Assembly (NCBI GenBank): GCA_039654915.1 | Contig: CM077596.1 | Coordinates: forward strand, 78,555,751-78,619,750 | Direction of reading: 5' to 3' | Length of the DNA: 64,000 nt | DNA from: Aquilaria yunnanensis | Taxonomy: Eukaryota > Streptophyta > Magnoliopsida > Malvales > Thymelaeaceae | Position numbers and translations under genes: made by a program | The notes under the pieces: model-generated | Database searches by the model: none | Told to the model about the DNA's origin: nothing | Seen by the model: the letters and a program-made list of their open reading frames with translations, nothing else | Part shown: piece after piece, positions 36,996-58,286 of the stretch | Numbering within the stretch: position 1 is the stretch's first letter | Layout: the number at the start of each line of letters is the position of its first letter

Positions 36996-37939
36996 AGAGT
37001 TATGTTTCGATCACAATTAATCATTTTAATGATAAAAACATAACATAAAGAAAACCCAACCCAAAATTAAAATGAAACAAAATTTAATTGATTAACATCC
37101 ATTTATGAATGAGATTTTTTAATTATTTATTATTGGCATTTGTTTTAATGTCAAAATTTATAAAAAAAAAATGCCCTTTACAAAGTATGCCTAAAAAAAA
37201 CCTCACTATATATTCTTATTACCGTTTTATCTACAGTAAACTATAGTTCTTTCTGCTTTTGTCATTCGTTGTTGGGTTGGGTTGTGACTCATTCTATCGT
37301 CTGTCGTTTCTTTTTTTTTCTCTTTTGATATTTGGTTGGGTTGCTTCTTTTGGAAGGTTGGTGAAACTTTCCAATGAAAATATCTTTTTGGGGGCCGGTG
37401 TCGCTATTCTTCCATTTTTACATTTTCTTTTTTGTGAAACACATTTCCAGTCCCTATATTATTTCTATTTCTGATATTAGACGTTGAGTTTGACTATCTT
37501 GACATTTTAGACCTAGAACTTAATAACTACTTAATTATAGTATTTTTGTTTAATCTCTTAGTTTTTTTTAATGGTATATTTGTTTTCTAAACTAAAACAT
37601 TGGTCATCATGGTTTATTTATTTTTTTAGTGAAATAAGATTTTTTTTCTTAACTTTTCTTAAGTCAATTGTTAAACTTTTAATGCCTAAAATTTTTATAT
37701 TTTCTCTCTTGGTTCCCAAACTATTTTTGTTGCTTTTCTTCATTATTATTTTACTTAATATTGTGACATTATATGACCCACGTAATATGCGGGTCTTTCA
37801 TGCTTGGTTTCTAACTAAAATATAGATAACCCCATAAATGCCCCATCAAACAAAATAAAGGAACAAGAATTAAACAAACTAACAAATTGTCTCAAACTCT
37901 TTTTGAAAAATACTTCAAAAAGAAAAAAAAACTATGATT

Positions 37940-39435
37940 TTGTTTGTTTTAACTTAAGTTAATTTAATATAAGATAGCCTATTTTTATTTTTACATCTTT
38001 TGTATCCTAACCAATTTTATTTGAAATACCAAATTATTTAGGTGTAATAATCCATTGGAACTATAATTTTTATACTGTTATTAAATTTTTTAATGAATTT
38101 GTCCTTTTTATGCATTAAAAAAAATAAGAAAAATTTAGTTTCAAATGTACATCCATATAATATTAACTTTAAAAAATTTAGTTTCAAATGTATATCCACA
38201 TAATATTGACTTTCAAATAAAGTTTATTCCAATAACAAAAGATATAAAAATAAAAATAAATATTTTTGGATTAAGTTAACTTAAGTTAAGATGAATTGGG
38301 TGCAAATCCCAACACATATGACATATGTGAGACAAAGGCCACAGTTTATACCCAATTCATTTTAATTTCAGTCAATTGACTTCAAAATGACTCATTTGTA
38401 TTCTTACATTTTTTTTGCCATGAACTAATTTTAATTAAAAGCCAATATTATGTAGTTGTAATAATTAATTGAAAATATAATTTTCCTAATCTTACTAAAT
38501 TTTTATGAATTTTTTTAATCTAGGCCATTGAAAAAAAAATTCATAAAAATTTAACATCATTATGAAAATTTGCTTTTAAATAGATTATCACATCTACATA
38601 ATATTGGCTATTAAGTGAAATTGGTTTTAGGGAAAAAAGATGTAAAAATAAAAATAAGTCAGTTGACTTAAGTTAAAAAGAATTTGCCCTACTCTTTGAC
38701 TTATTTTTTTTTTCTTCATAAATATTTAGTTCATTTTAACTTAAGTTAATTGACTAAAAAATGACTTATTTTTATTTTTATATCTTTTTTACCTTGAACT
38801 AATTTTAATTAAAAGCTAATATTATGTAGCTGTAATAATCTATTAAAAATAAAATTTTTGTAATTTTACACCCAATTTGTTTTAATTTAAGTCAGTTGAC
38901 TTCAAAATTACTTATTTTTATTCTTACATCATTTTTACCTGAAACTAATTTTATTTAAAATACAATATTATGTAGTTGCAATACTCCATTGAAAATACAA
39001 TTTTTATAATTTTACTAAATTTTTATGAATTTTTTTAGTTTAAGGCATTAAAAATAAAAAATTCATAGAAATTTAACAACATCATGAAAATTTACTTTCA
39101 AATGGATTATTGCATCTACATAATATTAGCTTTCAAATAGAATTGATTTCAAGCAAAAAAAATATAAAAGTAAAAATAAGTCAGTTGACTTAGGTTAAAA
39201 TAATATTATGTAATTGCAATAATCTATTGAAAATATAATTTTTGTAATCTTACAAATTTTTTATGAATTTTTCTAGTTTAAGACATTAAAAAATTTCTTA
39301 AAATTTAACAAAATCATGAAAATTTACTTTCAAATTAATTATTGTATTTATATAATATTGAATTTCAAATGAAATTGGTTTCAGGTAAAAAAAATGTAAA
39401 AGTAAAAATAAGTCAGCTAACTTATTTTTATAAGT
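37940..39435. repeat. Cluster of related Harbinger-like foldback MITEs
   Basis: At least four diverged copies of one AT-rich foldback family sit side by side or nested: about 37940-38310, 38335-38690, 38715-39200 (itself compound) and 39195-39435. Recurrent end motifs are TTAACTTAAGTCA-type sequences and their reverse complements, followed by AAAATGACTTATTTTTATT and an internal AATATTATGTAG block. The same family appears as a clean single copy at 61719-62070. No coding content. Confidence 0.7.
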
Positions 39436-39466
39436 AAAATAGTTTTGAAATTTCAATAAAGGGATT

Positions 39467-40836
39467 GGGTAAAATTCATTTGACATCTCTAACTTTTTTG
39501 CGTTATCCAAAACGAATTTCTAACATTTATTTTATTCTTTTAAAGTCCCTAACATCTCTATTTTTGTCCCAAACATGGTCTTTTAGTCAATTTTATAGTT
39601 AACTTTGACAGATTTTCTGTAACAAATACCAAATATGGTCCATACATTTCTTTCTCTCGTCAAAGCACCTTGAAACCTGAACAATTTAACACTTCAACCC
39701 GTCATTCAATTTAAAGAGTCTACCGCCTCTCATACCTAAAAAATTCTCGATTCTCTCCCTCTTTCCATCTCAAGCCCGCTGCCAGTCGTCGACCTCGCCC
39801 ACACCCCAGCCGTCGTCCACCTCGCCCACGTGTCGTCCGCCTCTCCCCGCGGTCGTCTGCCTCCCCTACCCGTCGTCCTCCGAAGACTGAATCCGAGTGC
39901 GTGGGCGAGTGTCCGCTGAGGCTGATCGATCTCATCGCTCGGCACAATATCCACCAAGAAATCGAAAATGACGGCCCACTTAATCACCACCGTGATCTCT
40001 CCGTCGAGGCTGAATCCGAGTGCGTGGGCGAGTATCCTCCGCTTGTTCTCCTCCGGAGCTCTGCAGCCAGGAGCGAATCTGCTTGATTTGGGCGAGAGGG
40101 AGTTGGCGGTTATTGAAATCGTTCACTTGCTGGATCTCCTGGCGCTCGTAGGACCAGAACATTTGGAGCAGTTGTTGTTACTTTTAGAGGAGCTGGTGGA
40201 AGGGCAGCGGCGTTGCGGCCACAACGACGGCTGTGACGAAGGAGAGGAGGTGGTGGATAGGTGGAGGGAGGAGCTTGTTGGGATGATCTTCCATTTGTCG
40301 GATCGAAGAGATACAGCGTCAACAACGGACGCAAAACGAGTTTGATTTTTCTTACTCTCTTGTTCTGGGTGTTCCCAGGTTTTCTAAGGTTTATTTCGCT
40401 GCTGAAATCAGATCTGTCACCCACCTCTCAGCGCCGATAATCTGATCCGAACTAGCTGGATCGGCCTTGGATTGGTGCCGTAGCTCTGATTCATCACCAA
40501 CGTTGCCATGGGTTCTGTTGGGCGAGCGAGTTTGTGCGGGTGTAGGTGTCGTTGACGCGGCCGAACAGCTCGTCAAGAGTGGGTCGGGTCGGGATGGTGA
40601 GAGAGGGGAGATGATCGTTGAAATGTGAAATTTAGCTTTGTGTTTGAGTAGGAAGAATAAAAGTAGGACTGGAGTGGGTAATTTTTCATCAAGATTTCGT
40701 TAACTTTAATTGTAAAATTAAGGTCATGAATTGGGACAAAAATAAGAAAGTTAGGGATTTTCAGAAGATAAAATGAAGGTCATGTACCTATTTAAGATAA
40801 TGTGAAAAGGTTAGGGATATCAAATGAATTTTACCC
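39467..40836. mobile_element. Mutator-like element with GC-rich core upstream of the BAM2-like gene
   Basis: About 1.37 kb with long imperfect inverted arms: GGGTAAAATTCATTTGACAT on the left matches GGGTAAAATTCATTTGATAT as the reverse complement of the right, and similarity continues for about 150 bp inward. I could not find a matching target duplication, so the superfamily is inferred from arm length and similarity of layout to the 4014-5163 element. The core (about 39720-40620) is strongly GC-rich with long open frames on both strands, none recognisable. A 24-base stretch near 39887 recurs near 40010, showing internal duplication. The right end lies about 500 bp from the start codon of the amylase gene. 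Confidence 0.65.
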
Positions 40837-41041
40837 TTAAAAATATTACTTTGGTTGTAGAAGATCTTATGAAAGAGAAAATGATTGAGTTTTGAAAAAT
40901 TAACGAATCTCAATTGTTTCTTTTAACTTTCATCGAACTCAAAATTTTATAAATCTTAGTAACAAAAGATCTAGAAATAATTTTCAAATTTTGGAAGATA
41001 TACAGTGGGAAGTAGAAGAAGGAAACCATCGACCTCCAAGC

Positions 41042-41047
41042 CACGTG
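41042..41047. promoter_or_regulatory. G-box (CACGTG) upstream of the BAM2-like gene
   Basis: CACGTG followed by TTG, about 290 bp upstream of the start codon. G-boxes are bound by bHLH, bZIP and BZR-type factors. A single six-base site can occur by chance. Confidence 0.4.
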
Positions 41048-41339
41048 TTGACAACAGAATGGTCGGTCACATATCATTGGTGCTGACACAGAAGCGAGTA
41101 AGATTTTTTTCACCACTAAACTGCTTCGAAGCTGGAAATTAACGTTTTGGATCACCAAACACTTACTTCCCTCCCTCGTTCCGCGCCATAGACCACTGTC
41201 ATTCACCGTCCGACCGTTTGTTTCCCGATAAATCTCCAAGAAACCAGACGAGGAATTTTAAAGCTTCTTCTATTCCTGGACATGTTCCCGCGTTTTTAAC
41301 TGGCCATCCCTTATCCATTTGGTTCGACAGATTTCCTGG

Positions 41340-45050
<3,711 letters not shown>

Positions 45051-46401
45051 ACCATCTAGGCAACTCAAGTCACTCAACTCAGCCTTTCGGAATGGATGAG
45101 CAGGTCGATGTTTTAGGAGTTGCATTGTGTGGCAAAATGCAAATCCTTGAGCACTAACAATATAGCTTGAGTTTGTTTTTCCGTCGGTTTTTGGTACATA
45201 TGAGGAAGGTTTTGTGGGGCAGGGGACTGAACTTTGAACTCCTGGTAAGGAGTAAAGGCCTTAATTAGTGGGTCTAAGTCTTGAGTTGATTAGAAGAATG
45301 CCGATAAGGCAATAAACGCAAGTAGCTGTAAGTGCGGATGATTCTGAGATGCACCTAGGTGCTTATGCACCAAGTCAGTCAGTGGACGATTTCCGTTAAT
45401 TTTTGTTGTAAGTTTTGGCTATTAGGATAGAGTCAGTTTTGGATATTTTATTTATGGTCAGATTAGATTTTTTTTTTTAATGAAAATTAATTAGACATTT
45501 ATCTCCTCCAATAATGTTTGTTGCGTTTCTTGTTTTCAACAATTCTTCATCTTCACGTAAATAGTCTTCGAGTCCATTTATGTCAAAAAAAAAAATAGAT
45601 GGTATAGTTATTTTTCTTTTCTAATTATTTGCAAAGTGCACAAAAAAAAAATTTTGTTCTATTTTTCACATTACCCTTTTTTATAACATTAAATATGAAT
45701 GAAACAAATAAACTTAAAATGATAAATATGGTAATTATTTAAAAATGAGTTTATTCATTTTTTATTTTTTTTTTGCATAATCGATATGTTCAGATAATTG
45801 CATATATTCGAATTCTAGTTTCATACAATTTGTTTACAGTTTAATACATTAAAAATTCATTGCAAGTTTTTGTTAAACTTTGTGAAGCATATTTAATTTC
45901 CTATCATAGAAACTCAATTTGTATAATATGAACTCAAATTTTTTTTATAGGAAAGTATTTTTTTTCAATAGATATCTAATTTTGTACATTAACATTTCAA
46001 TTTGATACAATAAGAACATAATTTTGATAAATAAAACTCAATTTGATATAATAAGAACCTAATTTAAAAAACTGTACCTCAATTTCGTATAATAGAAATA
46101 TAATTTTATACAAAAGAAACTCATTTTTATACATCGGCATTTCAATTTGGCATAATTAGAACTCCACACTTTTACAATATGATCTTAGTTTCATACAATA
46201 CAATCTCAGTTATATTTGGGAATTGTCTTCAGGCTCTATTTCCTCACCAATTGAAGTATTTGGTGCATCCTCACATTTCATTCTTGTACCTGTATATTAT
46301 GTAAAAAAAAAAATTACTCAATTTCACACAAAGTTCATAGCTTCGTACAAATAAATCTCAGTTTCATACAATTCATTTTTAGTTTCATGCAATAAGAATA
46401 C

Positions 46402-46424
46402 ACACACACACACACACACACTCA
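46402..46424. repeat. CA microsatellite
   Basis: CA dinucleotide run of about 23 bp, followed by an interrupted CTCACACACA. Confidence 0.85.
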
Positions 46425-46548
46425 CACACATGAACCAGTTTATAATACCCAAAAGCATACATATATATTGGGTTGTATTAGTGGGAAAATCTACAAGCAT
46501 ACAACAATCTCATATGAACACACAATACACAAACAGTACCATACTTTC

Positions 46549-47884
46549 TGTTGGCCCAAATGCAACCAAAGGGGGGGTGAATTGGTTAAATTTAAAAAAT
46601 CACCGAAAATGAGTTTTTAATCTCTTAAACCAAAATGCAATTCAAGGAGTTCAAATAAAATTATTCTAACCAGAAAATACTACCACAATGATCCTAAATT
46701 TTGCTTTGAAAACTTGCTTTGAAGTGTTTTTTAAAACAAACAACTTCAAGCAATGAATGGAGACAAATCAAAAAGCAATAATCAAGCAAGTAGGAGAAGA
46801 GACGCTTGCACACAAGAATTTATAGAGGTTCGGTCCCTCCTCTTGAGAGCCTACTCTTCTCCTCAAGTTCACTACTTGAGAGTTTTCTTCTCCACTATAA
46901 ATCACAAGTGTACACACTTCCTTTGTGGTTTTCTCTACCACAATTACTCATTAGTTTTCCTAAAGGCTAACTAGAAACCTCACCGACACTTTTTCCCTCA
47001 CTAGTTTTCCTAAAGGCTAACTAGAAACCTCACCAACTCAATCTCACAAAATGGTGTTTACAATGTTACAAAGTGGTAAGAACAATAGAAGCTCTCAAAG
47101 CTAGATAAACAAGTGATAGCTTAATCTCTTAGCATTTCTCAAACTCAAGCTCTTTGAAAATAAATCTCTTTTCTAGTTGCCAAGAGTTATTTCCAAAGTG
47201 TTTCTCCATATTTTTATACTCATTTGGGAGTCAAAGAGACGTTGAAAACCTGCTGGAGAAGTCTGGAAAAGTTCCTGAAATTCTGGCGACCGGTGCTTTT
47301 TTTTTCTGTGCAAGTTTCAGACTTCGTGTTAAGTTTCGAGTTTAATGGGTTAAACTCGATTTCGTCCTCCAACAGTCAAAAAACGGCTAGAGACAGGTCA
47401 TAAAAAGTTCTGCCATAATGTCCAGGTAGCGTCTTCTGATTCGTCCGCGTCACATTTCAAATCTTGACTCAAATCGCGCCAGTTGAAGGATTTTGGAGGA
47501 AACTTTCAGACTTGCGAATAACAGGTTAAATTCAAAGTTTAACACGTTACCTAATACTCAGAAAATAGACAGCACTTCCAGACTTTGAATTAAACTATTT
47601 TAATGCATTAAAGTATAAACTTGGGAGCAGGTTAGAAACACTTGTCAATTGTAAAACAAACTTGATTCAAACATTAATATATTTTGATGACCTACCAAAT
47701 TCTCTTTAAAAACAAGTTTCATCATCAAATTTAAAACATATTTTTTGAAATAACACTTGAAATACTTGAAATTTAAGCACAATTTTAACAAAACTATTTT
47801 GATCCAATAAAATGAGATTAAGCACACTAAAATAATTCACTTGTCATCATCAAAATTAAATATTTGCTTGGAACAAATCCAACA
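46549..47884. mobile_element. Candidate solo LTR
   Basis: A 1,336-bp block beginning TGTTGG and ending CCAACA, with flanking pentamers CTTTC (46544-46548) and CCTTC (47885-47889) differing at one base. The TG...CA ends and near-matching 5-bp flanks fit a solo LTR left after recombination. Inside, a segment of about 35 bp around 46955 is directly repeated near 47003. No coding motifs. It could instead be another kind of repeat, as the family was not recognised. Confidence 0.45.
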
Positions 47885-48992
47885 CCTTCCTACTCTGAAC
47901 AACACCGTGTACATCCACAATTATACATTGTTATAATCACCACACACCCATAACATTAATTCTGACACCCAAACAGTAATTCACTTAGATGCCCTGACCA
48001 TACTTTATGGTGCTAATTAATATACAAGAATCCACAAGCAGCCATACAACCATCATCTACAATGATACAATCAAAACCCAAACCCATAATTAACAATAGC
48101 AAAAAGCCAAAAAACAACAATAGATGCCAGCAGCATACTTGTCGGTCATAAGCAACATTCAATCGCCAAGAAAATAAAACTTAATATTTCAACCATCCAA
48201 TCGATTCTCCACAATTTTGAAACCCATATTCACGACATACAGTCGTTTGGCAAAAACATACAAACCGTTAGTAGAATCACACAATCTTCTGATTAACTGC
48301 TGGAGCCACTACCCTCTACGATATGAACCATATTCCCTACACACAATCATTCGGTAGGAACATACAAATCGTTAATGAATTCACACAACGTATCCACACA
48401 CAACAAAATACTATTTCAACAAAACCACACAAAATTAAAATGACACAAACATCCCACAGAACCTTATACCTCATAATTGTTCAACACTGCAATCCAACCA
48501 TACAACTGGACACAACAAAAATACCCCAATAATAACACTTATCACAGTTATACAACATGTACTTAGTATAATATATACCTGTCTACAGAAAACACATCAG
48601 AACGACACATCAACTCAACCCAGTAAATAACACTTTATTACCACATACAAAATACACCACTTTCAACCAGATCCAAACCATCCAAAATGTTCACAGAATA
48701 ACACAACTTCACAATTTTTACTTAATGCATTTGCTCAGCAGAAACATACAAACTGATGACAGAAGCACACAAACCATTAACACAAACTTACTCTGCCACC
48801 AAAACCACAAAAAAAAAAACCCACTAGAGAACCATACAAAACATTCACAGACTAACCCCAACTTTTCACCCATCACTTCTTCCAACTTCCCCCCAGAAAA
48901 CCATTCAATTCCATCCACTTCAGCCCTGTTTATGTTCACACAGTTTCTGACTGAATTTAAACAAAAAAAAACCCATCATCTTTGAAACGCCA

Positions 48993-49162
48993 ACATACCT
49001 TTCTTCTTCTCCGATGACTTGTACCCCTCACTAGAACGAAATCGCGAACCTTGTTTTTCTCCTTTGTGGTCCTAATCACATACCTTCCTTCTTCTCCGAC
49101 GACTCGCACCCTTCACTGGAACAAAATCGCGAACCTTGCTTCTTTCCTTCGTGGTCCTAATC
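48993..49162. repeat. Two 85-bp tandem repeats, GC-richer
   Basis: Direct repeat with an 85-bp period: one unit starts at 48993, the next at 49078. Both contain CTTCTTCTCCGA and AAATCGCGAACCTTG with a few substitutions. They lie at the edge of the GC-rich block of the presumed composite element and look like duplicated exon or UTR sequence. Confidence 0.75.
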
Positions 49163-49828
49163 GCCGTGATCGGAGAGACTCCTAGACCGTCTTCGCTCCC
49201 ACCGCCGCTAAGCCAGATTTTGTGCCCAAACTAGCGGCCGCCGCCATGAGCTCTAGGTTTCCCTAAACCCGCCGACGGAGAATGTGGTTTCTTTTTTAAC
49301 AGGAAATCTTATTTTGCTTCTGTTTCCGCGTTGTGTGTTTTAAGACATGTTTTTGTATGGAAAAAAGAAGCTAAATTAGTGGCTCTTGATAATTATCCCT
49401 TAATTTTCACGCTTCCTTTACTGATTTGAAAGCGTGGTAACGGATTTAATCCGTTAGTAACATTAGCAGTATTACTAGGTGTATTATACACCAAGGAGAA
49501 CAGTCTCCAATCTCATAAGTGCAGCTCTCTTCCTTTGGAGATGACTGCAATAATCTAGGACCTAGGATCCAAATGCAGCTTTTGGGAAACTTTTGTCCTG
49601 GCTAAAAAGAACTATTGGAGCACGGATCACTCCACATTTATGCAAAAATATTCAATGCGATCCTCGCTTTGCATTATGTTCAATTGCACATTTCCATTCT
49701 CCAGATGATATTAATTAAAGACTCCCAATGGTCAAGGAAGAAAAGGGCTAAAGGTCACGTAGGTTTTGGGTGTGTTGCAAAATTAACGGTTTCATAACCG
49801 TCAATTAGCTGCAAGCACAAATCGAGGT

Positions 49829-49904
49829 CACGTGATTGGTCGTCCCCACCTAAAGCCAGCGACACCTATTTCTCGTGTCGGGTCGGGCACGTGCGAAACA
49901 CGTG
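49829..49904. promoter_or_regulatory. Three G-boxes upstream of the BZR1-type amylase gene
   Basis: CACGTG occurs at 49829-49834, 49888-49893 and 49899-49904, all within 76 bp. The last reads ACACGTGA. They lie about 1 kb upstream of the annotated start codon, near the likely promoter since a 5' UTR intron is probable. BZR1-type and bHLH/bZIP factors bind such sites; BZR1-domain amylases are known to recognise a CACGTGTG-like element. Function here is inferred. Confidence 0.5.
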
Positions 49905-50302
49905 ACTTCCTCCCTCTCCCCTCTCCCTCGCTTATACTGATTCCCACGCACGCCCCATTCGTGCCAAGCCCTAATTCTCGCACACCTACACGCTCGACCC
50001 CGTCCACACGAGTGTCGGACAGGCACTTCACGCGCCTGCCCACGCGCTACCGACGTCCTCTGTCCGCTCGCCCGTCCTCCGACCTTGCATCTTACCGGAA
50101 TTTCGCGTTTTCTCCGACGCTTCTTGTGTCGCCGGAGATAGACTGTGTAAAACCCCGGAGATACGCTCCGTTCCCCGGAAAATGAGCAAGTTAGTGCGAG
50201 CGGGATGACCGCCGACGAGAAGGTCAAGAATTAGGAGCTTTTCGTCTCCGTATTGAAGTGTTTGCGTGAAAATTGCTGGAGGAGCTGGACTTCATTCTCA
50301 AG

Positions 50303-50725
50303 GTAATGTTAAGACACTGCTCTGGTTTCTGAAAAGAAATTTGTCTTGCATTTATAGTTGTTCAAGAATTCCCGGCAGAATTTCTGGTGTTAGTTGTGTG
50401 AAGCCTTGTGGCACTTTATTTATGAAATACTCATCATAAAAGTTGATTTTTTTTTTTTTGCTTAATTTCCTTGGACACACACGAGAGTTCCCGATGAGCG
50501 TTTGGGAAAAAGAAAGGGAACAAGAGTTTTGAGCTCTTGTTCTTTTGTGACCATACTACTTTCGTGTGAAAAGGGAAAGATAAAAGGAATCTCGAGAGTC
50601 TGCTAAGTTGGGGTGGTTAGAGAGAGAAAGAACTAAAGTGAATCTGGTTCTGGGTAGGCTGATAGTCTGTTCCTCCCCCTTCTGTTTTGCTTACAATGTT
50701 AACTGGAACTTACAATTCTTGCCAG
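50303..50725 (+). other. Possible 5' UTR intron of the BZR1-type amylase gene
   Basis: A donor (CTCAAG|GTAATG at 50303) and an acceptor (TTGCCAG ending at 50725) could remove this stretch from the leader. Upstream ATGs remain on either side, so the leader may carry short upstream reading frames. No transcript evidence is available. Confidence 0.35.
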
Positions 50726-50895
50726 GTGTGCTCTTGGAATTTCCCAGGGCCAAACTTCTGCATCATGCTATAACATGTGTAGAATTTGAGCCATCTGACG
50801 ATTATGCTAGGTGTGTGAAAAAATTTGGTATTCTTTTGGCATGGATACTATACTCATTTGCTGACTAGGGCGGTTCAGTGTTTGGGTAAGAAAAT

Positions 50896-56816
<5,921 letters not shown>

Positions 56817-57480
56817 GGGTGCCCTGTGTGTCAGTAAGCATGCATTATATTAGCCGTATTAGCTGCTGGGCTGATGATGTTTCGGATTGGTTAAATAGTG
56901 CAGTCGATTTTGAAGAACACAGGTGTAGATTATTGGACCGGGACTGGGTTTAAACTTGGGAAAGCTCTTTGTTTTCCAGTCACTCACTGGTAAATAGGTG
57001 AAAAGAACCGGGCATTGGTCAAATGTAGAATGAAGACATCAATGCATATAACTTAGTTTAATTTTAGCATTTTCGAATGGTTGAAGTAACAGAGGGCGAG
57101 AGTTATCATCTTTCCTCTGAGCTCTTGTTTATTGGATTAGTCTCTAATCCTCGTAGCACTGATCAGAGAGAGAAACCGTGTGATGGACTGTTAACACTGC
57201 CCGACCGAGGGTTTGAGCATTGAACAACTATAATAAGGGGAAGAAATAAAGAAAGAAACTTAAAATACCATACTCAGAAAAATGCTTGTAGCATCTCAAA
57301 ACGTGATGGTTTCTCTCTCCACATCAACTTTGAAACTTAACATAATTAGCCAACACTTGACTTTCTTTTGTCGGCAAAGAAAATTTGAGGTCCGGCAAGC
57401 GTTACTAAATCACAATATTATGGTATATGCCATCAATCTAAAGATGCGTATGCAATTGTAAAATCTCTATAAATTGAAGG
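56817..57480. other. Spacer between the amylase and eL36 genes
   Basis: Contains the 3' UTR of the BZR1-type amylase gene and the upstream region of the eL36 gene. No further gene or transposon end was recognised. Confidence 0.6.
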
Positions 57481-57580
57481 GGCATAAGAATTATTGATCG
57501 ATTCATAACCAATTCAGTGTACGATTTCGAAGCCCCAAGCCGCTATTCCTCCGCCCTTAAAAAATTCACGCCCGAGGCCG

Positions 57581-57589
57581 AAACCCTAA
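57581..57589. promoter_or_regulatory. RPL36: Telo-box (AAACCCTAA)
   Basis: A perfect AAACCCTAA, the telo-box found near the transcription start of many plant ribosomal-protein and translation genes. It lies in the probable leader or proximal promoter of the eL36 gene. Confidence 0.7.
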
Positions 57590-57766
57590 TTCATCTTCTG
57601 GGCGACACACAGGTGTGCGGTGAGCCGACAGCTCTTACTTCTAACTCTATTTTCTGATCAGAGGCTTTCTTGTATAGGTTCCATCACCTGATGTCCCTTT
57701 TCATTTTCTTATTCGCAGCTCGGCATTGTCCAGGAAATTTAATTACTCATCAGCGCCCGCAGTTAG

Positions 57767-58283
57767 GTAAGAAAATCGGTCAGCCGCTGAGCGTTTACTA
57801 TAGCCACTTTCTATGTTAAAGATTCTGCTCATTGTGTTCTTATTGTACTAACGAATTTGAGGAATAGCGGACAAAAATTGATTTTGGTTGAACTCGAGGG
57901 TAAACAATGCTCTTTATGGTTGCTTACGTTGTAGTAGTCCTAGCGTTGGCTCCGGAGAGAAATGTATGCTGGAGTAGTAAAAAATGGCTATGAATCAGAG
58001 AATTCCCGTCTGGATCATGTACATGAATTTTCTTGCACTTTGTTCAATCAGTTTTTGTTTTGGTTGCATGAGCTTATGGCCTGTAACGATTGGAAGCGTT
58101 CAGTAGTCATCCAGTTATGGTGCGGGTTGAATTGCTTCCTTGATTTTTTTTTGTTGCATCTCCATTTTTTAAGCTGACCTGTGGGGCCTTATAGAAAAGG
58201 AAAAATGCATTTCAATCATGCGGTGCTTCATATTTGAGCTGATTATTTTTCGGATTCATGATGTGGCATGGTGTTGTTGTCAG
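57767..58283 (+). other. RPL36: 5' UTR intron of the eL36 gene
   Basis: A donor (GTTAG|GTAAGA at 57767) and an acceptor (TTGTCAG ending at 58283) leave only CTG before the start codon. A 517-bp leader intron is typical for plant ribosomal-protein genes. Inferred from splice consensus. Confidence 0.65.
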
Positions 58284-58286
58284 CTG

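Larger units (their letters stand above)
45350..49500. mobile_element. Probable large composite DNA element with GC-rich core
   Basis: Near 45359-45378 (CTAGGTGCTTATGCACCAAG) and 49476-49497 (CTAGGTGTATTATACACCAAGG) are similar palindrome-bearing motifs. Sequence next to the left one resembles the reverse complement of that next to the right one (a spaced CCGTTAA/CGGATTAA block). Inside, the left arm (about 45830-46230) has degenerate repeats of a CAATTTNATACAATAAGAAC type. The right arm (about 48240-48790) repeats an AGAAACATACAAACCGTTA-like unit at least three times. A GC-rich stretch (48990-49260) follows. Such layouts occur in non-autonomous Mutator-like and similar elements. No target duplication or transposase was found, so class and limits are tentative. 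Confidence 0.35.

Noticed and set aside
39720..40424. Long open frames (up to 125 codons) as a gene
   Set aside because: Same situation in the 39467-40836 element: overlapping frames on both strands, no family motifs, no splice context, and an internal repeat.
41319..41339. Upstream in-frame ATG of the BAM2-like gene as the start
   Set aside because: It adds only seven residues, and the ATG at 41340 gives a more typical transit-peptide start (MAVSS). The choice is not decisive, but 41340 was preferred.
50608..50868. An 86-codon open frame upstream of the BZR1-type amylase
   Set aside because: It lies in the probable leader or leader intron, overlaps a likely splice acceptor, and has no domain; at most it contains an upstream reading frame.
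57962..58177. A 71-codon open frame upstream of eL36
   Set aside because: It falls inside the predicted 5' UTR intron of the eL36 gene and has no recognisable content.
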